Positions 41,885 to 50,043 of a stretch of DNA of 51,482 bases are shown here, one piece after another. The stretch covers positions 1 through 51,482 of the forward strand of contig CAMXPV010000028.1 of assembly GCA_947245585.1 (NCBI GenBank), in the 5' to 3' direction. The DNA comes from an uncultured Lachnospiraceae bacterium. GTDB lineage: Bacteria > Bacillota > Clostridia > Lachnospirales > Lachnospiraceae. How positions within the stretch are numbered: the stretch's first letter is position 1; every line of letters begins with the position of its first letter. The position numbers were made by a program, and so were the translations under genes. The notes under the pieces are model-generated. The model made no database searches and was not told the origin of the DNA. It saw only the letters and a list, made by a program, of their open reading frames with translations.

Positions 41885-42124
41885 CTATTTTACGTCTTCA
41901 TAATGTGACCACATGCGGACAACCTTTATCGTCCCCTCGTAGTTCACTCCGTTCATAACAACTGGTTCGTTTAAATTTCCGACCAATCCTTCATAGGGAG
42001 GCGGATTTTGAAATGGGTTTTCCGCTATCACATGCAACAATTTTTTTGCTTTTTCCTCAAGCCCTGCCCCCTTTAACAGCTTTTTATCTTTGTCGGCCTG
42101 CTTGCCAAATCTTACGATATACAT
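41885..42124 (-). pseudogene. Txe/YoeB-type toxin, catalytic segment lost
   Basis: 79 aa. The first 50 residues are typical Txe/YoeB (KQADKDKKLLKGAGLEEKA, NPFQNPPPYEGLVGNL) and the last residues keep TIKVVRMWSHYE. Between them the usual SRRIN-x-QHRLVY block is missing: only NEPVVMNGVNYEG stands there, about 11 residues shorter. That block carries the conserved Arg of the RNase site. The reading frame is open, so a protein may be made that can still bind antitoxin but is probably not a working mRNase. It starts directly after the antitoxin stop. Confidence 0.65.
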
Positions 42125-42379
42125 TTACCACTCCTCATCCGGATTGTATAGTGAGCACTCTTCCAACGGTTCTTTTCCTGCTTCGACAATACTTTCCACC
42201 ATACCTGGTATCGCATTCAAATATAAAGTTTCCTGAATCGCATTCCAATCATCTTCTGAAATAAGAACTCCATTTTTCCCCCGGTTGTTCGTAATTGTAA
42301 TCGGCTGACTGTTATTATTAACATCAGACAGTATTTGATATATGTTTTCTCTTGCCTTGGTTACACTGATTGCGGTCAT
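42125..42379 (-). CDS. YefM/Phd-family antitoxin
   Basis: 84 aa. N-terminal DNA-binding part ISVTKARENIYQILSDV, the ITNNRGKNGVLISEDDW core, and an acidic C-terminus (NPDEEW) that would wrap the toxin. It looks intact. The start at 42379 has GGGAG upstream; a longer reading to 42436 runs through the promoter. The toxin ATG follows the TAA with no gap. The promoter carries paired CGTACG boxes for autorepression. Confidence 0.88.
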   Translation of the reverse strand: MTAISVTKARENIYQILSDVNNNSQPITITNNRGKNGVLISEDDWNAIQETLYLNAIPGMVESIVEAGKEPLEECSLYNPDEEW

Positions 42380-42401
42380 GTCATCATCTCCCTTCTCTTT
42401 T

Positions 42402-42430
42402 ATTTTGCCGTACGTTTTGGCGTACGTCAA
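42402..42430 (-). promoter_or_regulatory. Antitoxin-operon promoter and operator
   Basis: Minus strand TTGACG (42430-42425), 17 nt, CAAAAT (42407-42402). Two CGTACG palindromes (42409-42414 and 42421-42426), 12 bp apart, lie across the spacer and suit binding by a YefM dimer pair. Confidence 0.6.
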
Positions 42431-42552
42431 TATCAACCTGCTTGTTTATAGTATCAGTCAGAAACTTGAAATTTAACAATGCAGCGCATAGAATAAATTG
42501 CAAAACAGGCGTATTCTTCCAACTTCCACTTTCAGCAGATTTTCCATATTGT

Positions 42553-42972
42553 CTACGGCTTTGTGATTTCTAAAAGATATTGATACGAAAACTCGATCCC
42601 CCTGCAAGTGAGTTTTTCACACATATGCGGCGGATCATTTTCCGAAAAACCTGTAGGCCGTAATTCAAAACATCTTAATGAACCGAACGCGTTATCAAAA
42701 GTATCCGCAAAATGATAGCAGGCAGATACAATTTCATCTTCTGTTTTTCCTAGCACATGAAGATAAATTCCCATGAACATAAGCGTCCCTTCAACTAAGC
42801 CGCACTGCGCCCTGTAACCGCCGGCTCCATGCAATCCAACCGCCGACCAGATCGTTTGCGGCTCAACCGTGATTTCAAACAATTCGCTCAAACAAATGAT
42901 TGCTGTTCTTGCGCAGTTGATATCCTCCTTCCAGTACAATTGATGTACCCGGTTCTTTATCCATTCTTTCAT
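42553..42972 (-). CDS. C_GCAxxG_C_C-family redox-type protein
   Basis: 139 aa. The conserved cysteines are at NCARTAIICLSE (first helix), AQCGLVEGTLMFMGI, FGSLRCFELR and MCEKLTCRGIEF. This spacing is that of the C_GCAxxG_C_C family, often encoded beside redox enzymes and thought to bind a cofactor or to do thiol chemistry. GAGG lies before the ATG. Here it is followed by no obvious oxidoreductase partner; YbaK lies upstream in the same direction. Confidence 0.75.
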   Translation of the reverse strand: MKEWIKNRVHQLYWKEDINCARTAIICLSELFEITVEPQTIWSAVGLHGAGGYRAQCGLVEGTLMFMGIYLHVLGKTEDEIVSACYHFADTFDNAFGSLRCFELRPTGFSENDPPHMCEKLTCRGIEFSYQYLLEITKP

Positions 42973-43035
42973 AATATACCTCTTGCTTACCTATAAACCC
43001 ACTACGCCAATGCGCCTGGCGTCGCTCTGATCGCC

Positions 43036-43503
43036 TCAATACCCTTTGCCAACATCCACCCACCCCTTAAAGCCGGAATATTTCTCTAACTCCGGTATCG
43101 TCAGCTCGATTGCGCTGTTGGAACTGCCGCAGGCGGGAAATACCGTCTCAAATCGTTTTAACGACTCATCCAGATACACCTCCACGCCCTCGTTTACCGC
43201 AAACGGGCAGACACCGCCCACGGCATGTCCCACAAGCGTCTCCGCCTCCTGCGGCGTAAGCATCTTTGCCTTCGTGTGAAACTGCTCCTTGTACTTGTGA
43301 TTATCAATCTTCACATCCCCTGCCGCCACCACCAACAGGGCGCTGCCATCCACCATGAATGACAGGGTTTTCGCTATTCTTGCAGGCTCGCAGGAAAGGG
43401 CTTCCGCAGCCAGTTCCACCGTAGCGCTGGACACATCAAACTCCAAAATCTTTTCTTCCATTCCATATTGTTTAAAATATGCTTTTACTCTCTCAATCGC
43501 CAT
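43036..43503 (-). CDS. ybaK: YbaK/EbsC-family aminoacyl-tRNA deacylase
   Basis: 155 aa, single YbaK domain. Typical segments: ARIAKTLSFMVDG (with the conserved Lys of the active site), VVAAGDVKIDNHKYK, VGHAVGGVCPFAV and AIELTIPELEKYSG. Homologues clear mischarged Cys-tRNA(Pro) or similar; the exact tRNA is not readable here. The ATG at 43503 has GGAGG 8 nt upstream. Confidence 0.88.
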   Translation of the reverse strand: MAIERVKAYFKQYGMEEKILEFDVSSATVELAAEALSCEPARIAKTLSFMVDGSALLVVAAGDVKIDNHKYKEQFHTKAKMLTPQEAETLVGHAVGGVCPFAVNEGVEVYLDESLKRFETVFPACGSSNSAIELTIPELEKYSGFKGWVDVGKGY

Positions 43504-43559
43504 GCCGATTTCCTCCTTGTAAAAAGTATTATAACACAAGTAAAACAGGAAAAGATATC

Positions 43560-44441
43560 CTATCCAAGCCCTTTCAATTTTTTGCGGTAAACTTCCATGT
43601 CCTCCTCACTCACCGTATCAATGACATGCTGCAATTCACTGACCACTGCCTCCCTTTCTTTTGGCAGATAAGCGGTTATCGGATAAAAATTAGAAACCGA
43701 ATTGGCAAACAAATGTGTCCGTATCCGCAAATTTTGAATAAATGTCTGTAACTCCTGCAAGCGCTCCTTCTCCCCGGCGGGCGTGAACGTTCCTTCCCGC
43801 ACCATGCGGTACAGCTCCGTATCTGAAAACAGCGTTAGGGAATCCACAGAAATAAAATAGGGGTTTAGCTGACTGAACAGCTTCGCGCTGTTCACCGCAT
43901 TCCGATATCCCCCGCCTTTTCCCGCAAGCCCGGTCATGTAGACAAAATAATATTCGATACCCGCCTCGTCCAGTTTCCGGCACTGTTCCAGAATGTCGGC
44001 TGCCGTGTACCCTTTGCCTGCCAGAGCAAGGGTGTCGTCATCCCCGCTCTCCGTTCCGATACTCAGTCCGTTAATTCCCATGGCCCGCAGTTTCCTAAGC
44101 TGCCACACTTCTTTGTCCCGAATATCCCGGATACTTGCAAACATGGCCATAGACTGGCATTTGATCAGATAATCCCGCACCGTCAGCGCACGAAGCTTCA
44201 GATTTTCATAGCTCATGGCAAAGGGATTTGCCCCCGTCCAGAAGACGCGCCTTGCATAAGGCTGATACCGTTTGATCTCCTCTAAATCTTCCTCAAACTC
44301 CTCCAACGAGGACATGCGGAAACCCTCGTCCTTATAGAGATTGCAGAAGCGGCATTTGCCATAAGTGCATCCGGAAGTCGCCTGTATGATCACGGAGTGC
44401 GCTTCATAGGGCGGCCTCCATGTTCTTCCTGTAAAATGCAA
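43560..44441 (-). CDS. Radical SAM protein (paralogue 2)
   Basis: 293 aa. Cluster motif at residues 25-33: C-TYGK-C-RF-C, that is CX4CX2C instead of the common CX3CX2C, as in a Firmicutes HemN/Elp3-like subgroup. TGANPFAMSYE and INGLSIGTESGDD are strand motifs of the SAM barrel. Substrate unknown. The start is TTG at 44441: GGAGG lies 9 nt before it, and the neighbouring paralogue begins with the same HxTGxxWRPPYEA. It is 60 nt downstream of that paralogue on the same strand. Confidence 0.85.
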   Translation of the reverse strand: MHFTGRTWRPPYEAHSVIIQATSGCTYGKCRFCNLYKDEGFRMSSLEEFEEDLEEIKRYQPYARRVFWTGANPFAMSYENLKLRALTVRDYLIKCQSMAMFASIRDIRDKEVWQLRKLRAMGINGLSIGTESGDDDTLALAGKGYTAADILEQCRKLDEAGIEYYFVYMTGLAGKGGGYRNAVNSAKLFSQLNPYFISVDSLTLFSDTELYRMVREGTFTPAGEKERLQELQTFIQNLRIRTHLFANSVSNFYPITAYLPKEREAVVSELQHVIDTVSEEDMEVYRKKLKGLG

Positions 44442-44501
44442 CTGAAATCACCTCCCCACTTCCCTGTATGTATCAGGTCTCGTCCTCCGTCAGTGCACTG
44501 C

Positions 44502-45404
44502 TTAAAGATGGGGGAGGGTTCTGCGGTATTCCCGCAAATCTTCTTCCTTTACAGTCTCTATAATCCCGTCAAGCGCCCCGATCAACGCCTCCCTCTCTTT
44601 CGGTAAAACGCCGTGGAACTGAAAAGCGTTGGACGCGCCCATGGCGGCAAAAGTTGTAGGGATTTCCAAATATTGGATCAGTGTACGCACTTCCCTGTAC
44701 TTTTCCAGTTCGCTTTCCTCCTGCCAGTTTCCCCGCTGTATTTCCTCATACAATTCTGCATTGGAGTAAATAGTCAGCATATTTGCTCCGACCAGAGTCG
44801 GATGGAGCTTATTGCATACAGCGGCCGTGATCTTTGCCCCGTCCTCTCCGCGCCCTGCGCCAGAAATGCCCGTCAAATAGAAAAAGCTGTAACGAATGTC
44901 AACCCGATCCAACCGCCCACACTGTTTCAGAATATCTTCCGCGAGATACCCCTTATCCATAAATCGCAATGCTTCATCGTCCGCCGTTTCCATGCCGATT
45001 GTCAGTCCATCATAGCCTGCCCCACGCAAAGCGGCAAGTTCCTCGTCTGATTTTAAAGCAATGTCCGTCACCCTCGCAAAGCCACCGATCGTTTCCATTT
45101 CCGGGAAATACCTATGTATCAGCTCCGCTATCTCCATCAATTTTTCATATTGCAGCACAAAGGGGTTCGCCCCGGTCAGAAAAACCCGTGATACCTTTCT
45201 GCCACCAAAACAGCGGTACATCTTCTGAGCCTCTTTCAAATCCGACTCAACGTCTTCTATCGGTGACATTCTGAACTGAAAGGGCAAATCTGCATAAAGC
45301 GTACAAAATTTACATCTGTGATGAGTACAGCCAGCGGTAACTTCCAAGAGCAGGGAAGATGCCTCATAAGGCGGCCTCCATATGATTCCAGTGTAGTGCA
45401 TCAT
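44502..45404 (-). CDS. Radical SAM protein (paralogue 1)
   Basis: 300 aa. CX4CX2C cluster motif C26-THHR-C31-KF-C34, then TLYADLPFQFRMSPIEDV. TGANPFVLQYEKLM, YDGLTIGMETADDE and FHGVLPKEREALI match the downstream paralogue, so the two arose by tandem duplication. The first ATG (45404) is 5 nt and the second (45401) 8 nt after GGAGG; either may be used. Function unknown. Divergent from an HxlR regulator with facing promoters between them. Confidence 0.87.
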   Translation of the reverse strand: MMHYTGIIWRPPYEASSLLLEVTAGCTHHRCKFCTLYADLPFQFRMSPIEDVESDLKEAQKMYRCFGGRKVSRVFLTGANPFVLQYEKLMEIAELIHRYFPEMETIGGFARVTDIALKSDEELAALRGAGYDGLTIGMETADDEALRFMDKGYLAEDILKQCGRLDRVDIRYSFFYLTGISGAGRGEDGAKITAAVCNKLHPTLVGANMLTIYSNAELYEEIQRGNWQEESELEKYREVRTLIQYLEIPTTFAAMGASNAFQFHGVLPKEREALIGALDGIIETVKEEDLREYRRTLPHL

Positions 45405-45451
45405 CCATTCCTCCTCACTTTTTCACAAAACGGATATCCTCTTATGCACCC

Positions 45452-45547
45452 AGATTATTATGAAAGCCGACCGAAAACAAGTACAGTCTTTTTTTAGTGA
45501 TAGTACCTTTTTTCATACTTGTCTTTTTTGCCCTGCCAGAATATACT
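45452..45547. promoter_or_regulatory. Divergent promoters between radical SAM and hxlR genes
   Basis: Minus strand: TTGTTT (45480-45475), 17 nt, TAATCT (45457-45452). Plus strand: TTGTCT (45519-45524), 17 nt, TATACT (45542-45547). Between them AAGTAC...GTACCTT boxes (about 45478-45510) may be the HxlR site. Confidence 0.6.
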
Positions 45548-45612
45548 CATTGTGAAAAGAAAAAACGGACGTTTATAAAACGCCCGCAGAAATCAATATG
45601 AGGTGAAACGAA

Positions 45613-45975
45613 TTGGCCGAGAACAAATTCAGCAACGAAGAAACCATCGCCCGCTGTGTCCCTATGGCTAAATTACAGTCGGTGATCGGCGGGAAATGGA
45701 AAATTTTAATCTTATGGTATGTGTCCTTTTACAAAGTACAGCGGTTCGGCGAACTGCTGCGCCGCCTTGACGGGATTACGCAGTCCACTCTCACCAAACA
45801 GCTCCGGGAACTGGAAAACGACGGCTTTCTCCACCGGGAGATTTATAAGGAAATCCCACCAAAGGTAGAATATTCCCTGACAGAACTTGGAGAAAGCTTC
45901 ATTCCCGTTCTGCAAACAATGATGGCGTGGAGTGAGGCCAATCTTTGCTCCGATTGGCAGAATCCTTATCTTTGA
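45613..45975 (+). CDS. HxlR-family regulator
   Basis: 120 aa. HxlR features: an N-terminal Cys (RCVPMAKLQSVIGGKWKILI), then FGELLRRLDGITQSTLTKQL for the helix-turn-helix and the wing EIPPKVEYSLTELG. The lone Cys14 is where redox or aldehyde sensing occurs in relatives such as HypR. Starts with TTG at 45613 behind GAGGTG (7 nt). Divergent from the radical SAM pair, which it probably regulates. Its last 77 nt overlap the convergent FliD-like gene. Confidence 0.9.
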   Translation: MAENKFSNEETIARCVPMAKLQSVIGGKWKILILWYVSFYKVQRFGELLRRLDGITQSTLTKQLRELENDGFLHREIYKEIPPKVEYSLTELGESFIPVLQTMMAWSEANLCSDWQNPYL

Positions 45976-46756
45976 CCGCTTTCTTTTCGCCTACTTTTTT
46001 ATCCACGCTGCTAGAATACAGCTTCGACAGGGTGTCTGAATAATTTCCATTCCGCGTATAGGTAGCTTTTGTTTTCGCGGATGCTGCCGCAACGGATGCC
46101 GCCCGGTTGATCGTGGCCGCCTTCTGGGCTATCTTATCGCCAAAAGAACCATGCCCCGTAAACAAGGATTTCAGCGTAGAGACATTGGCTTTCTTTAACG
46201 CCTCCTCATCCAGTTCCAGTTTATTGCCCTTACCGATGGAAAGCCCCACTCTTGAGAGCAGCTTTTCCGTCTTCTCTGTCGTTCCGGTCATCCACACTGC
46301 ATTGCGAAGCACTTTCTCCGTATCAGAATTTCCGACCTGTTCCACGAGTGAATTGTAATCCTCCACAAAGCATTTCACCGCCTTGGTAATCGCTTCCCAG
46401 TCATAGTCCTCTGTCTCAGTCTCCTCACCGGTTTCTTCGTCTTTTTTCGTAATCTTTTTCTTTTCCCAAAGAGAAGCATTTCCCAACGCTTCCACAGATT
46501 TTTTCAGCGAATCCGCACTCGATCCGATCATCTTCAACTTCTGCGCCGTGTCTCCCGGCGCTGATGCCTTCTTTTCCGCCTCCTGTTTCGCGCAGTATGC
46601 TTTCATCAGCTTTCCGTAGCTTCCGTTTTTAATAGAAGCATAATCCGCCAGCAGATTTCCGTTGGCATTGGATGCCCCGCCCATCAGCGTGGAAACGTCG
46701 TAACCGGTATCCATGTTCGTATAGTCCATATAATCATGAAAATCAATAGATGACAT
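45899..46756 (-). CDS. FliD C-terminal-like protein
   Basis: 285 aa. Residues about 110-235 resemble the C-terminal part of the flagellar cap FliD: AITKAVKCFVEDYNSLVEQ, KLLSRVGLSIGKGNKLELDEEAL (GI.....G.L.LDE), VSTLKSLFTGHGSFGDKIA. It lacks the FliD N-terminal half and no other fli gene is nearby, so it may be an accessory or moonlighting relative. The N-terminus (SSIDFHDYMDYTNMD) is not a signal peptide. The last ~25 residues are encoded in the 77-nt overlap with hxlR and are low in hydrophobics, perhaps an extension past a lost stop. GGAGGG precedes the ATG. Confidence 0.7.
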   Translation of the reverse strand: MSSIDFHDYMDYTNMDTGYDVSTLMGGASNANGNLLADYASIKNGSYGKLMKAYCAKQEAEKKASAPGDTAQKLKMIGSSADSLKKSVEALGNASLWEKKKITKKDEETGEETETEDYDWEAITKAVKCFVEDYNSLVEQVGNSDTEKVLRNAVWMTGTTEKTEKLLSRVGLSIGKGNKLELDEEALKKANVSTLKSLFTGHGSFGDKIAQKAATINRAASVAAASAKTKATYTRNGNYSDTLSKLYSSSVDKKVGEKKAVKDKDSANRSKDWPHSTPSLFAERE

Positions 46757-46894
46757 ACGCCTTCCCTCCTATCACCGAAGTCATAAACTGCATTGCTGTT
46801 TTCTCTTCAATGATTGTTTCGGAATAGAATCAGGCAGTCTAAACCGGTATGCTGTAGAAGGGCGTTTTTCTGATGTGAAGATACACAGCCCGTT

Positions 46895-48199
46895 TTACCC
46901 TATTACGGTCTGCACCTGCACCAGAGCCGCCATAAATGCCTCCACAACCGCCGGATCAAAGTGTGTGCCGGATTCCTCCCGGATAATCGCGTACGCCTTT
47001 TCAAGGGGCATGGCATCTTTATAACAGCGTTTGGAAGTCAGCGCGTCAAACACATCGGCCACCGCCATAATCCTCGCGCAAAGCGGTATCTCTGCCCCGC
47101 TGATGCCATAGGGATAGCCCTTTCCATTCCACCATTCATGATGATACGCCGCCATCTCCACCGCCGTATTCAAGTACGCCGATTCCCCAAGCTCTTTTTT
47201 TGCCTGTAGAAGCAGCTCTTCCCCTGCCGTGGTATGTGTTTTCATAATTTCAAATTCTTCTTCCGTCAGTTTCCCCGGCTTATTTAAGACAGCGTCCGGT
47301 ATATGTATTTTTCCGATATCATGAAGCGGCGCCGCAACCACCATGTCATCCATATATCTTTCCGTCAGTATATCGCCGTATGTTCCCTGCTTTTTCAGCT
47401 CCTTTGCAATACACGCCACATATTCGGCCGTGCGTCTGATGTGTTCGCCCGTATTGTCATCCCGGTTCTCCACAACCTCCGCCATGAAGGTAATCATACC
47501 GGACTGCATGTTGGAAATCCTTTCGTGATAAAAGGACCGCTTATTGCCCTGCACGATCAACACGATAATGGTGATCGTCATGACAAAGGCGGAAACACTG
47601 GTGATTCCAATGAACGGAGCAAGTCCCCGCCCGTAGATACTGTCAGCTGCCCGCACATTTCCGCTGTCCACTGTAATCTGCATCGTCGTGTGATTGGAAA
47701 AAAGCAGCATCAAAATTCCGATTACCCAAAGCAGATATTTCTCTGACTTTCGCAGTCTCCTGTGCTGCATGTTCTCACCAAACCAACTGCGCCAACTTTT
47801 TCCTTTCACACAGAATAAAACAAGCAGTATGGCCAGTGCCGTGTAGAGAATAAACTGATAGATCCGTGTCCCCCGTGCCGACAGCGCAAAAAAATATGGC
47901 GGCACAAGCAGAACCGGAACCATAAGCCCATTGATAATACCCGGAAACGGAATCATCATACCCAATCCCCGCAGCTTATGTTTTTCCCTGCCGAGACAGA
48001 TATTTAACCCGATCATAACCAGAGCCGCGAACGATGCCGCATCTTTTCCTAATGCCAAAAACACCATGCCAATCAGAAGGAAACTGACTATGTAAAAATT
48101 GCGCTGCTTCTTTGCCTCCATATCCGGCTCTAAAAATACATACTTTTTTATCAGGAAACCGCAGACTGTGATTGCTGTCGTTTCCAGGATTTCCAGCAT
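46895..48199 (-). CDS. HD-GYP-type c-di-GMP phosphodiesterase, membrane-bound
   Basis: 434 aa. Six or more TMs in the first ~210 residues (MASE-like sensor), then an HD-GYP domain: HIRRTAEYVA, APLHDIGKIHIPD (the HD pair), HHEWWNGKGYP (GYP part), ADVFDALTSKRCYKD, and THFDPAVVEAF. HD-GYP enzymes break c-di-GMP to pGpG or GMP and need two or three metal ions. The start is taken at 48199 with GAGG 12 nt upstream; an ATG at 48211 sits right on that site. It counterbalances the GGDEF protein at 11775. Confidence 0.88.
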   Translation of the reverse strand: MLEILETTAITVCGFLIKKYVFLEPDMEAKKQRNFYIVSFLLIGMVFLALGKDAASFAALVMIGLNICLGREKHKLRGLGMMIPFPGIINGLMVPVLLVPPYFFALSARGTRIYQFILYTALAILLVLFCVKGKSWRSWFGENMQHRRLRKSEKYLLWVIGILMLLFSNHTTMQITVDSGNVRAADSIYGRGLAPFIGITSVSAFVMTITIIVLIVQGNKRSFYHERISNMQSGMITFMAEVVENRDDNTGEHIRRTAEYVACIAKELKKQGTYGDILTERYMDDMVVAAPLHDIGKIHIPDAVLNKPGKLTEEEFEIMKTHTTAGEELLLQAKKELGESAYLNTAVEMAAYHHEWWNGKGYPYGISGAEIPLCARIMAVADVFDALTSKRCYKDAMPLEKAYAIIREESGTHFDPAVVEAFMAALVQVQTVIG

Positions 48200-48214
48200 C
48201 TCTATTTCCATCCT

Positions 48215-48904
48215 CTATACGCTGCCCCCTTCACCCTTTCCGCACTCGGAATTGGTCTCCCATACTTTTTCATCCAGCGGCGTATGGCATCCCCACGATG
48301 CAGCCGCCTTCTGAAACATCTTTTTCCCCAACGTCCGAAAGACAATTTGCATGATAAGCCGTATTGGCAGGGAAAAATATTCCGGACCGGTAAACCGCTT
48401 TGCCTCCTCACGTAAGAAACCATCGCCTTCCGCAAACAGTTCTCCCATCGCCTGGTACGGTTTTGTAATCTGCTCCTGTTTCTCTTTGTCCACCATCCGG
48501 ATTCCGAAATTATCTCCTTTGACCAGACAGCCGCCATAGCGGACACCGAGATATTTCGGAAGTTTTTCCAAAAATGCCTCTCCACAGCGAAGTTGACACC
48601 CCTCTGCGAAACCGCTCTGTAAGAGAAAAGAGAGTCTTGTATGATCATCCTTTTCCGGAAGAGTCTCCAGAAATTCCAAAAGAAGTCCCGGCACACATTC
48701 CACATATAGCGGAAGCGCAATCAGTATTTCCTCGTTCTTTCTGTAAGCTTCACGAATCATTTCCCACGACTGGCGATCGGAAATTGCATATGTCTCAAAA
48801 GAAACGCCTTTTTCCGTCAGTCCCTTTGTAAAGGAAGCAATAATTTTCTCCGTGTTGCTGTATTTTTGCACACGCGGGCTTCCGTTGATGATTACAGCAT
48901 GCAT
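48215..48904 (-). CDS. Flavodoxin-fold NAD(P)H oxidoreductase
   Basis: 229 aa. N-terminal flavin-binding strand-loop VIINGSPRVQKYSNTEKI (phosphate-binding GSPR..SN) and LIALPLYVECVPGLLLEFLE are typical of the NADPH-dependent FMN reductase / NAD(P)H dehydrogenase family. The C-terminal 70 residues are helical and basic. AGGAGG lies 7 nt before the ATG. Overlaps the upstream flavodoxin-fold gene by 13 nt, so the two are co-expressed. Substrate unknown. Confidence 0.82.
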   Translation of the reverse strand: MHAVIINGSPRVQKYSNTEKIIASFTKGLTEKGVSFETYAISDRQSWEMIREAYRKNEEILIALPLYVECVPGLLLEFLETLPEKDDHTRLSFLLQSGFAEGCQLRCGEAFLEKLPKYLGVRYGGCLVKGDNFGIRMVDKEKQEQITKPYQAMGELFAEGDGFLREEAKRFTGPEYFSLPIRLIMQIVFRTLGKKMFQKAAASWGCHTPLDEKVWETNSECGKGEGGSV

Positions 48905-49404
48905 AATACCGCCTCCTTTCTACGTGCCTCCTCAAAGACTCCCAAAGAACGGCTCCCCAAATTAAGCGCTGTTCGCTTACACCACCATTCCAGATAAGCC
49001 TGATCTCCGTCTCCGGTATAGATAACCCCGATATCCAGCTGTCGATCATAGCGCATCACATGGCGCATCTGTCCGTCCTTGACTTTCAGATACATGGTTA
49101 CAAGCGGCATCACCCTGTCTACAATATTTTTCGTCTGATAGGAGACAAACCCAAAATGTGTATCCGAAATCAGCCAGACCTGATCCGCGCGGTTCATCTT
49201 TTTCAAAATCGGCTCATAATCGTCCTTGACTGCACATATCCCCGGCGTTTTCAGCCAACAGTAATTACAACCGACGCAGTGGGAAATGCGCATTCCTGTT
49301 GTGTCAATCAGCTCAAATTCAGTTGGATTTGCGCCCCTTTGAAGTAATTCCTCCACGACCTGCTCTCCGATGTGGCTTGTCGTCGTATCAATCATCAAAA
49401 CCAC
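48892..49404 (-). CDS. Flavodoxin-like / iron-sulfur flavoprotein-type reductase
   Basis: 170 aa. Flavodoxin-like fold with a Cys motif CVGCNYCWLKTPGIC (CxxCxxC plus a further Cys), as in NADPH-dependent FMN reductases of the iron-sulfur flavoprotein group, though the N-terminal phosphate loop is atypical (TTTSHIGEQV). The GTG start at 49404 is chosen because GGAGG lies 8 nt upstream; an ATG 21 nt earlier has no ribosome site. Forms a pair with the next gene. Confidence 0.78.
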   Translation of the reverse strand: MVLMIDTTTSHIGEQVVEELLQRGANPTEFELIDTTGMRISHCVGCNYCWLKTPGICAVKDDYEPILKKMNRADQVWLISDTHFGFVSYQTKNIVDRVMPLVTMYLKVKDGQMRHVMRYDRQLDIGVIYTGDGDQAYLEWWCKRTALNLGSRSLGVFEEARRKEAVLCML

Positions 49405-49423
49405 GTTTCTTTCCTCCATTCTA

Positions 49424-50039
49424 TTATAATTTCTCAACCGTTTTATTCCTGATCCACACAGCCGCCGGCGTAATGATCAGATAAAGAATAGTCAAAATTA
49501 CAAAAAATCCGAGTCCACAGCCCATAACAGGGTATGCCAGAAGCACCACACAAGCCCCTGACAGACAGAGGATTTCAGGAACCCATATCTCTTGTGAAAT
49601 TCCTCTCTCATAAAGCCCCGCCATCCCAATTCTTCACCTGTCGGTCCGGAGGTAAAGGAGAGAAAAATACTTAGCGGCAGTGCGGTCGTTCCCAAATTGA
49701 TATAGGACAGCATTGGATTTCCCATAATCACGGAAAATAAAAACAGGGACAAAACGCTGATTCCGCAAGTAAGGAAAAAGGAACCCAACAGCGGAAGCAG
49801 CTTCACTTTACCGGAAAAGCACCGCTTCACAAACGCCGTTCTTGTTTCGTCCGGTCTGAAATGCTTCCAACCAATGAGTAACAGATAGGTCGGCGACCAT
49901 GCGATCAGCTTGCGGACAACCCACATAGCGACGGGCGGCGCATGAAAGACCAGGCTTGCCGTACCCGCCCGAGAATAATAAGCGCCCATACTAAAATATA
50001 GGAACTGATGATGTACTTTTTCAGATAATTGTTTTTCAT
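49424..50039 (-). pseudogene. CPBP-family intramembrane protease, frameshifted
   Basis: An ATG at 50039 behind GGGAGGGGGTG reads KNNYLKKYIISSYILVWA, a normal CPBP N-terminus. The conserved core is in another frame (49989-49498): GEELGWRGF with the catalytic Glu-Glu and CFWHTLLW with the catalytic His. The C-terminal TM (FFVILTILYLIITPAAVW) lies in a third frame (to 49424). At least two frameshifts are needed to join them, and the region after the His motif looks shortened. CPBP proteins are Abi/prenyl-protease relatives. Confidence 0.7.
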
Positions 50040-50043
50040 CCTG

